Shown: in pieces, positions 35,621-46,911 of the stretch | Layout of the letters: the number at the start of each line of letters is the position of its first letter | How positions within the stretch are numbered: position 1 is the stretch's first letter | DNA from: Amaranthus tricolor | Taxonomy: Eukaryota > Streptophyta > Magnoliopsida > Caryophyllales > Amaranthaceae | Length of the DNA: 64,000 nucleotides | Assembly: GCF_026212465.1 (NCBI RefSeq) | Contig: NC_080047.1 | Coordinates: 40,908,422-40,972,421 of the forward strand | Direction: 5' to 3' | Notes under the pieces: model-generated | Told to the model about the DNA's origin: nothing | What the model saw: the letters and a program-made list of their open reading frames with translations, nothing else | Databases searched by the model: none | Position numbers and translations under genes: made by a program

Positions 35621-36685
35621 ATGAGCAAACCATACATGAATCTCCCTTTGCTCATCTCCACTCTCCTCCTCCACCTCCCTTCACTCATTCACTCACTTCC
35701 ACCACCCCCACCACCACCGGAACGCTGCTACCCGGACGACAAGCGGGCCCTACTTGAAATCAAAGCCTACTTTGGGAACAACCTTAGTGACTTCTCAACA
35801 TGGTCACCCCAAACAGACTGCTGTAACAAATGGACTGGTGTTCTTTGCAAGAAGATCCCCAAGACCAATACCCACCGTGTTAACTTCCTCGAAATCATCC
35901 AATCGGATCAAATCGTGGGTACAATCCCATCTTCACTACAAAACCTCCCTTACCTTGAGACCCTAATCTTAAGACTACTACCCAATCTCACGGGTCCAAT
36001 CCCACCATTTATAGGTAAACTCACAAATCTACAATACCTTTCGCTAAATTGGGACAGTCTAAGCGGACCCATCCCAAATTTCTTATCCCAACTTACAAAT
36101 TTAGCTACACTTAGTCTTAACAACAACCATTTCACGGGTACTATCCCATCTTTCTTGGGTCACCTCCCTTTTCTTATTGGACTAGACCTTTACGAAAACC
36201 ATCTTACTGGCACAATCCCAAACACATTCGGGTCATTTACCCATAAAACATTCATCGATTTGCACAACAATCACTTATCTGGGTCAATTCCAAAATCATT
36301 AGGACAGGTTAATTTTGAGATTTTAGATCTTTCGGGAAATCAATTAACGGGTGATGCATCCTTTCTATTTGGGGAAGATAAGACCGATTTGGCACACTTA
36401 ATCCTTTCCAGAAATAGATTGTCTTTTGATTTCTCAAAGGTGGTAATGCCTGTTGGTGAGCTTAATTCCAGCTTGTTGATACTTGATTTAAGCCATAATC
36501 AGATTTATGGGAAGTTGCCTGATTGGTTAGGAGAAGCACCAGATTTGCGTATAATCGATTTTAGCTATAACCGCCTTTGTGGGCCCATCCCTACTGCCGG
36601 AGGAGGATTACAAGTTTTTGATGCTTCTCCATTTGAGCATAATTTGTGTTTATGTGGTGCTCCATTGCCCCCTTGTAAGTCCTAG
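35621..36685 (+). CDS. PGIP: Polygalacturonase-inhibiting protein (PGIP) copy 2
   Basis: This is an intronless 354-residue secreted LRR protein. The frame is open from 35531, but the ATG at 35621 fits better. Its context (TTTCATATTGTAAACAAG before ATG) matches copy 1, and a hydrophobic signal peptide (LLISTLLLHLPSLIHSLP) follows directly. After a short poly-proline stretch comes the cap ERCYPDDKRALLEIKAYFGN with TDCCNKWTGVLC. About ten extracellular LRRs follow, then LCLCGAPLPPC. It is expected to act in the apoplast against pectin-degrading endopolygalacturonases. The middle (about 35944-36535) is almost the same as copy 1, with 12-13 base differences by eye. The N- and C-terminal parts differ at about one base in five. 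No damage is visible. Confidence 0.93.
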   Translation: MSKPYMNLPLLISTLLLHLPSLIHSLPPPPPPPERCYPDDKRALLEIKAYFGNNLSDFSTWSPQTDCCNKWTGVLCKKIPKTNTHRVNFLEIIQSDQIVGTIPSSLQNLPYLETLILRLLPNLTGPIPPFIGKLTNLQYLSLNWDSLSGPIPNFLSQLTNLATLSLNNNHFTGTIPSFLGHLPFLIGLDLYENHLTGTIPNTFGSFTHKTFIDLHNNHLSGSIPKSLGQVNFEILDLSGNQLTGDASFLFGEDKTDLAHLILSRNRLSFDFSKVVMPVGELNSSLLILDLSHNQIYGKLPDWLGEAPDLRIIDFSYNRLCGPIPTAGGGLQVFDASPFEHNLCLCGAPLPPCKS

Positions 36686-39600
36686 CTAGTCATTCAGCTG
36701 TAAAACGACTACTTTCTACACTAGCTACGTAGCTCAAGTTAGTTAATGTAGTTATTACGCAGAGGGGTCTTTGGGGATGTGCAAGCTGATCGACCGTATG
36801 AAGCCTTTTTCTCTCGTATATGAAAATAGTAAATAAAAAAATAAATATGTTAAGTTTATTAATAAAATAATTATATTTATTTACTAAAATAAAGCGTAAA
36901 GTAAAAGTTTTGTCCTGGACTCCAAATTTTTCAAGACGACTTTGTTATTAGGTTGTTACAAGGTTGTTAAAACAACTAGAACCTGTTTGGTTATTAGTAC
37001 TAAATACTGGTAATTGGAATAAATTATATAGTAAATTTTCATGATAAAATGTCATTAATTCACAGAGTAATGAAATATCGATCATAAGAAAGTTTTTTTC
37101 TTTTCATATTTTTCATTACAAGTTAATATCAAATTTTCAAATGGTATTGCTTTGGAATTAATTTTGCGAAGAAAATGAGAGTGTCGAATTGGAAGAAGCT
37201 GGATCTTTATTGGAAATACTTCACATATAGAAAGATCAAATATCACTAAAATAGTGAGTTGTGAACTTATATATAATACTGCTCGATTGGTAATCCTCTT
37301 AGTAACATATGGCTTTGGAAAATAAAAAGTGAATTTTATCAAGTGTATAATGTGTATGCAAGTCTAAAGCTCATTACTCATGGATTTATGAACCTGAGAT
37401 CACATGTGCCTGAAAGTATGTCCACACAAGTGGACCCACGGGATAATTATATAACGAATTATGTCGGGACATTATTAAACGTATTAAAATATATCACTAA
37501 TAAAATTACACTAACGTTTTACTACCAATTATTATTTAAAATCGACTACCAAACGTGCGGATAATATACTAAACCTTTTCTGTACTTTTTGATCTTTCCC
37601 TTATGTTGTCATGAGCCTATAGGCCCTATATCTATAAATAGAGCTCATTCAGCATTTATTCACATTCATCAATAAAAGATAAAGAGTGTTTTGTAACTAA
37701 CTTCCCTACTGACATATTTACCCCACCAACAACCACTTCTTCCTCAATTATAGACGCTAACATAACCTTACCTGATCAATCTGCTCCTTGAAGATCATAA
37801 ATAACGGTTAAACTTCCTTCATCAACTAGGTATTTTACGATCTGAAATACTTGTTACTTTACGTTAATAAGCACTATTCATCTTTAACTAAAAAACAAAC
37901 GATTTATCAACTAGCAAATTCCGATTATACCTTTTAGTCATAATTTCACTGATTGATTCACCGATTTTTGACTATTTTCCAACTGAATTTGAAACTACCA
38001 CAATGTTGGTCGAAATAGTTGCTCAATGCAAAAAGGGAAATGTTAGAAAATTTTTCATCCTTTATTTCCGACTAAATAGCTACCAAAAATTAATGGGAGG
38101 TTGGCAGCCAACTTTATTATTTAATTATTAATCATTTAAATAAGCTTAACATTATACTAATACAACTAATAATATACTCATATGACTAATAATATATTAA
38201 TACAAAACCAATTCAATTAATAATGTAGTAATAAACATTAATTCGAAAATATATACTAATTATAATACGATTATTATTTTTACGGTTCAATACAAGGGTT
38301 CACAATATACAAATACCACATTAATACAACTAATATTATAGTAATAAGACTAATATTATAATAATATAATTAATAATACATTAATACGACTAATACAACT
38401 ATTATTACACTACTAACAATAATACGCTAAGAATTCTATAATTATAATAATAGACTCTGATTATTAAATATTCAATAAATTTATACAAAGTTATAGAGCG
38501 TTAAAATATGAGTCATTAATTATTAAGCATAAAGACAACACAAAAAGAATCATACCTAGTACTTGTAGTGTTGTGTGGGGAGAAGGGGATCCATTATTAT
38601 TAGTATGCATGATTTAATATAATCAAAATAACGCTTGAATTGTGTCAAAAGTAAAATTAAACAAATATAGTAATTGAAATTAGAGTATATATAACATATT
38701 TTGAGATCTTAACCATCAATTTAAATTTTTGGTTGATTTGTTTCTTTGATAATTAATACGTTAAAAAGTTTATGTATATTTATATACTCTATGTTCTTTT
38801 GAATTTGCACCATGTGAATCAAATAATAGAACTTTTTGAATTATACTTCCTCCATTTTATTGTACTTGCAATTGATATTAAATTTTTTTTCTATACAACG
38901 TGTAACCTATAAGAAGAGAGGAAATAATATTTTGATGGATTAAAAATCCGTAATGTCTAAAATAATTGGGAAATTTCATGTGACGAGCATGATTTTTTAG
39001 TTTTTCTACAAATGGTTTTTTAAATCAGCATGATAACTTTGAGTTTTCAACTTTTTCACGTAGTAGAAATTTTTAAAATTTTGATTGAATTTCAAAATAT
39101 GTGATTAATTACTATAAATAAAATGTTTGTTTTTTGAAAAATGTCATTATGTAGGTAAAATAGCATAGAGTTAAAAAAAAACTTTTTTTTATCTAATATG
39201 TGAAAAAATTAAAATATAAAAATAACCATGTAGATTAGTCGAAAATTTCCAAAATAATTTAAAGAGATGGTGAATGGTGATTGGGATGGATGATGGTCAT
39301 AATCAGATAATGTGACGTTGGGATGAAAACAACAGAGAGCCAAATCTAGAATCTAGTAGAATAATCAATAATGTTATCCAACTCAAAGCTGTGATCGTTA
39401 GATGAGAAGTTGAGATTTGGCACCGCAGTCCTCTTTTTGTCTTTATTAAGGCATTTATATTTAGATAAAATAACCCATAAAATATTCTCTCCTATTCACC
39501 CTAAGATTCCATTTGACTTTTCACGGATTTTAAAGAGAGTTAAAAATAGGACCCTAAGGGTAGAAAAGAGAGTGATATTATGGGTTTTTAATGTAAGGGA

Positions 39601-39869
39601 TGAAAATTAGTATAGGTAATGAAGGGTATAATTGAAAATAAGATAAAACTACTAAGGGTATAAAAGTCAAAAACCCATACCAAAAATAGAAATGAGACAA
39701 TTAAGGTGACGACCATAAAAGAAAATGGAACACATAAACTGAGTAGAAGGGAGTATATATTATAAGAATATGAGATTCTTATTTATGGTTGTCTCACTGA
39801 AAACGGTTTCTCTCAACAATAATCTATCTATTAATAAATAAACTTGATAACAAAAACCAAAACATTTGT
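36686..39869. other. AT-rich intergenic DNA with a possible LTR relic
   Basis: A TATAAATA word at 37633-37640, followed by GAGCTCATTCAGCATTTATT and CAATAAAAG, resembles the promoter and leader part of a plant LTR. Neither end nor any retroelement protein was found. Around 38150-38410 there is a run of imperfect AATATACTAATACAACTAAT units. A lone MITE-like start (TA CTTCCTCCATTTTATTGTAC) lies at about 38846. I see no gene. Confidence 0.4.
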
Positions 39870-40030
39870 TGTAGGTGATTGTCGTCCGGTGGTAAGCAGT
39901 GCATCAAATTGCTTGTACGTCTCAAGTTCAATCCCTAGCAACAACACTAACGTCATTATATTTTTTGTGAATAAGCCCTAGGCATAGGTCCAACTTACCA
40001 TGGCCAAGGGCCGACCCTGACTATCTCATT
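39870..40030 (+). mobile_element. Possible SINE-like sequence
   Basis: The segment has GTCCGGTGGTAAGCAGTG as an A-box-like word. AGTTCAATCCC at about 39925-39935 fits an internal Pol III B box. The spacing of roughly 40 bp is in the range for tRNA-derived SINE heads. A non-tRNA body follows (AAGCCCTAGGCATAGGTCC, CCATGGCCAAGGGCCGACCC). No clear target duplication or tail was found. Confidence 0.35.
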
Positions 40031-40851
40031 AATTATACCTAAAACTATGCACCTTGACTGATGACATCCTTTGCTCGGCGCCAGTCAACTCAATCATATT
40101 AGCGCATGTGTCAAATTAGCCAATTTTAAAGGTGATTTTGATCGAATCATTGCTCGAATCACAAAGCAACATATAATAGCAATCAGTAGTGACCTGACAC
40201 AAAGTGCTCGAACAAGACATCATAATTTGTTGTATCTTTATATATTAATATATATTTTATATACTATTATTAGTAAATTATGTTTTTGCACGACTCTAAA
40301 TATCTCCAATGGTGTATGACTAAAAGTTATATAAAATTAATATTAATAAAATTTATGTTAGAACAAAAATTCAAATAAGGTATTAACACAACAATAAAAT
40401 TGCATTGAAAATAAATCAAAATGCAAAAACAAAAGAGAAAAAAGAACACAATTTGAAAGGTGGGAAAAATCATAAGATCATATTGATCTTAGACTATAAA
40501 ACCCCACTTATGACAATTGGAAGACAACTTTGTTAATGTTTAGACTTCATAATTACACTCTAATTCAAATTTTACAAAGAGTTACTCAGATAAAATTGCA
40601 AAAAAATATTAAAAACCTTTAATTTTCTCTCATTAACCATAATTTTATGTCTTTCTATCTCAGAGGAATAATCTCTCACTTGATGATTTCAAGGGTTATT
40701 ATTTGTTAAGTTATGTTTACATGAGTATATATAGCATATGAACCAAATAAATGGATTTTCAATTAGTTCTAATATGTAGAAAAGACAACCAATTGACTAC
40801 TAACGATTATCAATGCACACTCCCATCAAAATTGTATATAATTGATTTAGT

Positions 40852-41032
40852 AAATTATGTATAAGACCGTTTCACCGTAAAATAGCCCCATACATATAGT
40901 CTATTAGTAAAAAAAACATAAAAAATAATAAAATTTGAATTCACACTTCTATTAGAAGCAATTTTTTAAAATAATTAGGGTGACCTAATTGAAATCGTCT
41001 CTCAATAAGACTGTATCAATAAAGAATTAGTG
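40852..41032. repeat. GAGAC-family repeat
   Basis: It starts AAATTATGTATAAGACCGTTTCACC and ends ATCGTCTCTCAATAAGACTGTATCAATAAAGAATTAGTG (given here as consecutive words AATCGTCTCTC and AATAAAGAATTAGTG). It matches the copy at 31398-31581 in length, orientation and interior. It is non-coding. Confidence 0.55.
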
Positions 41033-42746
41033 TGATTGATTTTATAAACCCAACAATGACCAAGTTCCAAGTCTCAATATTTTGTACTTTATTAAATTTA
41101 TAATATTAGTTGACATTAAAAGTAAATCACTATAGAAATACATGCTATATATTGCGTATTTGAGTTCTTAGAAACCTTAAAAATTCTATTTTTCATCAGA
41201 AATGACTAGCAATTCTTTAAAAAAGCGGAAAACTTTAAATGAAAATAACAAAGAGAAAAACAATAAAATTTTCATAAAAAGAGTTGGAAATCATATTGTG
41301 TTGATTGGTTGAGGTGAGATGAAAAATTCGCAGAGCTGAGATAAGAAATCGCATACTGCCAAAGAAGAGGAACGGGAGAGGAGGGATTGCTGGTCATAAA
41401 TGGTTGGTAATAAAATAAGGGTATTTATTCTCCTCAAAAAATGAATTGGCTTACTCTAATATTATACCAAACTAGAAAATGTGGGATGATGGGAATTAAA
41501 TCACTTGCTTGATATTAAAAAGCCTATACAAGCACTCCTAAGACAACCAAATAAATAGTTTTATAATTAATTCTGAATCTGTCTAAAGTACAACCGGTCA
41601 ACTACCAACTATTACCAATCCACATTGTCATCGAAATTGCATTTAATTTTATACATTCGACAACTACCAAATGTCATTAACTCATTATTTTAGTGTTTTA
41701 TTGAATTTGAGTATTTTAATAGCTGATATTAAAAGTCAATCACTATAAAAATATCCTATTATCTAATGTGCTTGTCAATTACCATGAAGAGTAGTGAATA
41801 CACAGTACATCTTATTTGACCAGATGGGAACAAAGTTGAAGGCTGCTACTGTATGACCATAACAATAATACCTTATCTAGTGTATCCAACTTGAACCTAT
41901 CATAATCTTAAATAGATTAACCCACCATGATCTAGACCCCCCGGCCCGCCATCAGTCCACTCAATGATGCGAAACATCCAGTACTCTAGTGACTCACTAA
42001 GGTGATTGCAATATTTATTTTTATCTCAATGTTATTAAGTAACTTTTATTTAGTAGAGATTCTAATATACCCAATTAGACGTGGTAGTTGGAAGGGTTGG
42101 ACTGAATGCGGAGTGAGCTGGATGTGGGGCGCGTCGAATACGGGTCATGATCATCAAATGTTTTCGCAAGTGTCGGCCGGGTCACAAGTCATGTGGGTCA
42201 TAGGGCGAATTGCGGATCATTAACAGGTCGTTCACTGTAATTGTTATTTTAATTAGTTAATTGATTTTATAACACTATAATACATTAATACTACTGTTTT
42301 GACATTATTATCCAATTTAATAATTAATTTTTTTTATCGTACCATGTTAAAATGCTATCATTATAATAACATAATCATAAATATAGAAAAATAGAGAATA
42401 AATCAAGTTAATTAAATAAAACTAAAAATTAAACACCATTTTTTCATGCATCCAACAATACATAGTTAATCAATCTAGTAAATAGACTAAGTTGCTTGAT
42501 GTTTGACCCTTTAAGAATTATTTTTGACCAGCTATCAACTCACTATAATAAAATCTATTAACGACTCGTCCCGTTAATGACCCGCTAAATATAGTCAAAT
42601 TTGCAGCCCATTAGGCCAGTCCATCTTATTAACCAGCTCTATACACAATTTTACCGGTATTAATAATAAACTAACAAAGACATTATTTTCGAGTAACCAA
42701 ACCCATGCATGTACTTCACCAACGCAATAATGCAGGCAAACCTTTC
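41033..42746. other. Intergenic DNA upstream of PGIP copy 3
   Basis: No gene is visible. From about 42060 to 42240 the sequence is G-rich with GGGTCAT/GGTCAC words. TTAACAGGTCGTTCACTG near 42220 is mirrored by GACTCGTCCCGTTAATGACC near 42560. This suggests a decayed hAT-like element spanning roughly 42200-42640. The 73-residue frame at 42002-42223 is not a recognised protein. Confidence 0.4.
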
Positions 42747-42754
42747 TATAAATA
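42747..42754 (+). promoter_or_regulatory. TATA box of PGIP copy 3
   Basis: TATAAATA lies 49 bp before the start codon at 42803. The spacing is the same as for copy 1. Confidence 0.7.
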
Positions 42755-42802
42755 TACAGAACTCCCCTCCATAAAACTTATATCATCAATCAACTACCCA
42801 AA

Positions 42803-43960
42803 ATGGAAACTCCATTACAATTCAATCTTCCCTCCATTACCATAACTTTCCTCCTCCTCTTTTCATCCATAAACCTCTCTTCTTCAACAAAACAATGCAA
42901 CCCAAATGACAAAAACGCCCTTCTTGAAATCAAACACTATTTCAACAATGCCTCTGTTTTCTCCATATGGGACCCAACCACCGATTGCTGCACCTGGCGT
43001 GGTATCGAATGCGACGCTCATGGCCGCGTTAACTCCCTTTCTGTCAGTATAGACGACGGCGTAGTCGGCACCATTCCGCCCGCATTAGCCCAACTCCCAT
43101 ACCTCCAATTTCTATCCTTCTCCTCTTTTCCCCAGCTAACAGGCCCAATTCCGCCATTTTTAACCAAATTAACAAACCTTCAACACCTCGATTTCGCCGG
43201 AAACAATCTGACAGGTACAATCCCAGATTTCCTTACCCAAATCAAAAATCTAGAGTATCTTGACCTAAGTTCCAATTCCCTTTCGGGTCGTATTCCTTTA
43301 TCACTTGGTAAATTACAAAAACTTAAATTAATTGCGCTTTACAACAACCATTTATATGGGATAATCCCCAATTTTTTTGGGTATATGACCAATTTAAGGG
43401 AACTTTACCTAAATGGAAATAAACTTACCGGCAAAATCCCATCCTCATTATACCTTCTTCCTCAACTATTTTCCATTGATTTTAGCCAAAACCAGCTTAC
43501 CGGGTCAATTCCTGAATCTTTTGGATCATTCAAAACTCCATTAATCGATTCAATCAGTCTATCTTTCAACAAATTATCAGGTTCGATTCCGCGATCATTT
43601 GGAAATGTTAATGTAAAGACTTTAAGAATTGATCATAATATGTTTAGTGGGGATGCATCTTTTTTGTTCTCAAAGGAAAAAACATCATTGAATAGTATAG
43701 ATATTGATAATAATTTGCTGAATTTCGATTTTTCTGGGGTTGATTTTGCTATAAGTTTGAAGAATTTTGATATAAGCCATAACAATATTTATGGGTCACT
43801 TCCTAAACAAATTGGGCAATTGGCGTTACAAAGTCTGGATGTGAGTTATAATCAGCTTTGTGGGGAGATACCGACTGGAAGAAGGTTAAAACAATTTGAT
43901 CCTGCTGTGTTTTCTAATAACAAGTGTTTGTGTGGTACGCCATTACCACCTTGCAAGTAG
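42803..43960 (+). CDS. PGIP: Polygalacturonase-inhibiting protein (PGIP)-like copy 3, extra LRRs
   Basis: This is an intronless 385-residue secreted LRR protein. It has a signal peptide (ITITFLLLFSSINLSSS) and the cap QCNPNDKNALLEIKHYF with TDCCTWRGIEC. About twelve LRRs follow, then KCLCGTPLPPCK. It is roughly 30 residues longer than copies 1 and 2. The extra length falls in the first half, where four regular repeats (SLSGRIPLSLGKLQ through QLTGSIPESFGSF) replace two. The irregular C-terminal repeats (GDASFLF, FDFSGVDF) match copies 1 and 2, so the family relationship is close. The expected role is an apoplastic polygalacturonase inhibitor. The enlarged concave surface could change target range, but that is inference. 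The reading frame is intact. Confidence 0.9.
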   Translation: METPLQFNLPSITITFLLLFSSINLSSSTKQCNPNDKNALLEIKHYFNNASVFSIWDPTTDCCTWRGIECDAHGRVNSLSVSIDDGVVGTIPPALAQLPYLQFLSFSSFPQLTGPIPPFLTKLTNLQHLDFAGNNLTGTIPDFLTQIKNLEYLDLSSNSLSGRIPLSLGKLQKLKLIALYNNHLYGIIPNFFGYMTNLRELYLNGNKLTGKIPSSLYLLPQLFSIDFSQNQLTGSIPESFGSFKTPLIDSISLSFNKLSGSIPRSFGNVNVKTLRIDHNMFSGDASFLFSKEKTSLNSIDIDNNLLNFDFSGVDFAISLKNFDISHNNIYGSLPKQIGQLALQSLDVSYNQLCGEIPTGRRLKQFDPAVFSNNKCLCGTPLPPCK

Positions 43961-46911
43961 GACCCACAACGTGTTGCACGTGAATAACATGTTTTTAAGG
44001 GTACGAATATGGTTTGTATATGTTATATAATCTCGAATTTTGGCTTTATAAGTGAATTTAGAGGGTATGATGATATGATATGATATGGCCGTATGTTATG
44101 ATTTGATACTACTGCATTACTTCGAGTTTAGCCCTTTGATTAATAATAATCTCATATAAAATAATTAAAGGAGTAGGCTAAATATGTTTTTTTCAATACT
44201 ACTTCGTTACTTTAACTACAAATACTCACAAAAGTAAGTAAAGGGAAAAACTCAATGGGATGAGGGTGTATTATTAGTCTTTTATATTTCAATGCTTTGA
44301 TCAATATATAGATATTATTAGAGTTTTAAAAATAATTTGTGTTGAATGACATTTTAATATAGTGAATGTCTTTATATATCTATTTTGTACTTGGTTCTAA
44401 ATGGTAATATATACTATTAGAATTTTATGAGATATTACTTAGGTAAATGATATTAAAGTAATTTAATAAAACTTGACTTTCAAGCATATTTTAAGTTAGC
44501 TTGGAATTTTATTATTATTTTATATCTAGTCTTGAAAAGGGAAAAAATGTATGTCAATGGTAAGCTTTTCTCAAATTTTACGAACACATCAAAAAGCAAA
44601 AAAGTAGAATAATTATACTAGTGAAAGAACTAATTACCAAAATTAGTGCTTACTTTTGAGTTTTAGGCGAAAAATAAAAAAAAATTATTATATAAGTAAA
44701 GTTTTGATTATTTTTTCTCCAACTATGTATTTTAGTATTTTTGCGCTTACTGAAAAATCTAATGCTACAAGTTCGATCAATGTTAGAAACTACTTATACA
44801 AATACTAATTTTTAATTATAAAGATTAACTCAATTTGGACACCTTTATGAGTTGGGCTTAAGCGGTTGCACCTAAAACTATCCTTAAAAACGGCCCTAAA
44901 CGTAATATTCATAAAAATCTTTAAAAAAAAAAGCTAATAAACTACTTATTTTAATATTACTAATTCCTTGGAATATTTATTTATCTTTACTAACTAAAAT
45001 GATGAACAATCTTTTGAAACATACTAATATGTCATCTAACACAAAATTTGATTCGAAACTATTAAATATAAATGCACTTTTCACCAACATTTTCTTATAT
45101 TGATGCAATTTCTATTAACCTTTACTTATTAAAAGACACTTCTCTCTACAATCTTGATAAAGAACCTTTCTCCAACACTCCATGGTAATGGCTTTTCATC
45201 TCTAGCTAGCTACTTGTGGCCTATTAGGCTTTTCTTTTGCCCAATGCTTTTACTAAACACTCAATATTAAATTTTTTTATATTTCATCTTTTATTCCTTT
45301 TTATTCTTAATTTTTTATCTCACCAACGCAGAATGTTATCTAACTCTTAAAATGTAATAGTTAAGAAATTTAAAAAGAAGAGAACTTAAAGACATAAAGA
45401 AACAACATCGATCTCATCTTTTATTCTAAAATTAAAAATAAGCCTTAAAATAAGAATACAAAGACTAATTCCCAAGCAAGAAATTAAAATAAAGATAAAC
45501 TTTAAACTAAATATAACCATTAAACCTAGTTTCGTATAACATTGTCTTTTTTTATATGTATAATTTTATTTTCATAGAATATGAAAAGTTAGATTCATTA
45601 CCAAAATTGAAGTTATAAACCTCTACCTCATTTAATGGTATATTTTACTAATTTTCCCTTAATTTTTTTCATAACTGTGTAACAAGCAAACTTATTTCCT
45701 TGTATACCATCTACGTAGGATGGTATCAAACACATATATTTTCTTTTTTATTTTTGTTAAAATAAAATCACTATTTTAGCTAGCGGTTTAACAAAAAAAC
45801 ATTTAGTAAACCGCTATATGAAATGACGGTTTTATTTTAATAAAAATTTTAAACCCAAAAAAAAGGATGAACCGCTATATATATATATATCCTACGTGGA
45901 CAGTGGATAGGGAATTATGTTTCCCATTGACATGAGGTGGGAATTATTTCCATAAATAGCAATATTTAGAAAAATGACTGAAACTCATTTGACTATTTGT
46001 AAATTATTTTTGTAGTTACTTAATTCAAATTGATTAATTAATTGATTAATTGTTTAGCACTAATAAATTATAATGCCTAAAAATCAATTATCCCCTTAAG
46101 GTTGATTAAGTATGCAATTTTGTAGGGTTTGATTGCTATCGGGTGTCGACAATTTGAATGTGACATAAGTCATTTGTAATGCGTAATGACCCTCCTCTTG
46201 TTTCTTATTTTTTTCGGCTATTATTATGAGAGACCATCTCTTAAAGAGACTAACTCAAAACAAAAATCTCACATTTTTATTTTCTTCTTAATTTATATTA
46301 ATTGAATTTAGTCCATATATCTAATGTGTCTCTCACAATAATTTATCTATTTTTTGTGATTTGCTACCCTTAATTTTTTTATAATTTGTCACATTTAAGG
46401 TGTGTTTGAATGCAAGGAAATAATAAGAAAAAAAAAAGAGAATTTAGAGGGATAAGTAATCCCTTCTTTAGATGACAAAACGGTAGCAAAAGAATTTGAA
46501 TAGATTAGATTAATAAATTTTGTTAAAGTATTAATCTTTTAAAAGTTCAAAATATTTAGAGAAAAAATTCTTATCTTTTTTCTTTCACCTCGCCTTCTCT
46601 CCTAAACAAAAAAGAATTTCTTATATTCCATTTCTTTTCCGTTTCGTTTCCTTTCTCTCTCTTTTATTTATTTTCTTTTCAAAATTATAATCCAAACATA
46701 ATGCTAATAACACAAGTGAAATGTAATGTCTTTGTTTTTGACTTACATTAAGTTATAACTTTGGGATAAAAGGATTTGATGTTCTTTCCTTTACGAAAGA
46801 TTAGAACCTAAAATGATAGCATATTATAGTAGAAAGAGCAGTGACTAGTCTCTAAACATTATGTACTGCTAATTATAGACTTAAGAAATGTCGAAATTTA
46901 GGAGATGATGC
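43961..46911. other. AT-rich intergenic DNA, small repeats only
   Basis: No gene is visible. At about 45712-45902 an inverted word pair (CTACGTAGGAT and ATCCTACGTGG) brackets AGCGGTTTAACA and GAACCGCTATAT, which could be a small DNA-transposon remnant. At about 46221-46345 there is a GAGAC-like copy (TGAGAGACCATCTCTTAAAGAGAC). The rest is featureless AT-rich sequence. Confidence 0.4.
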
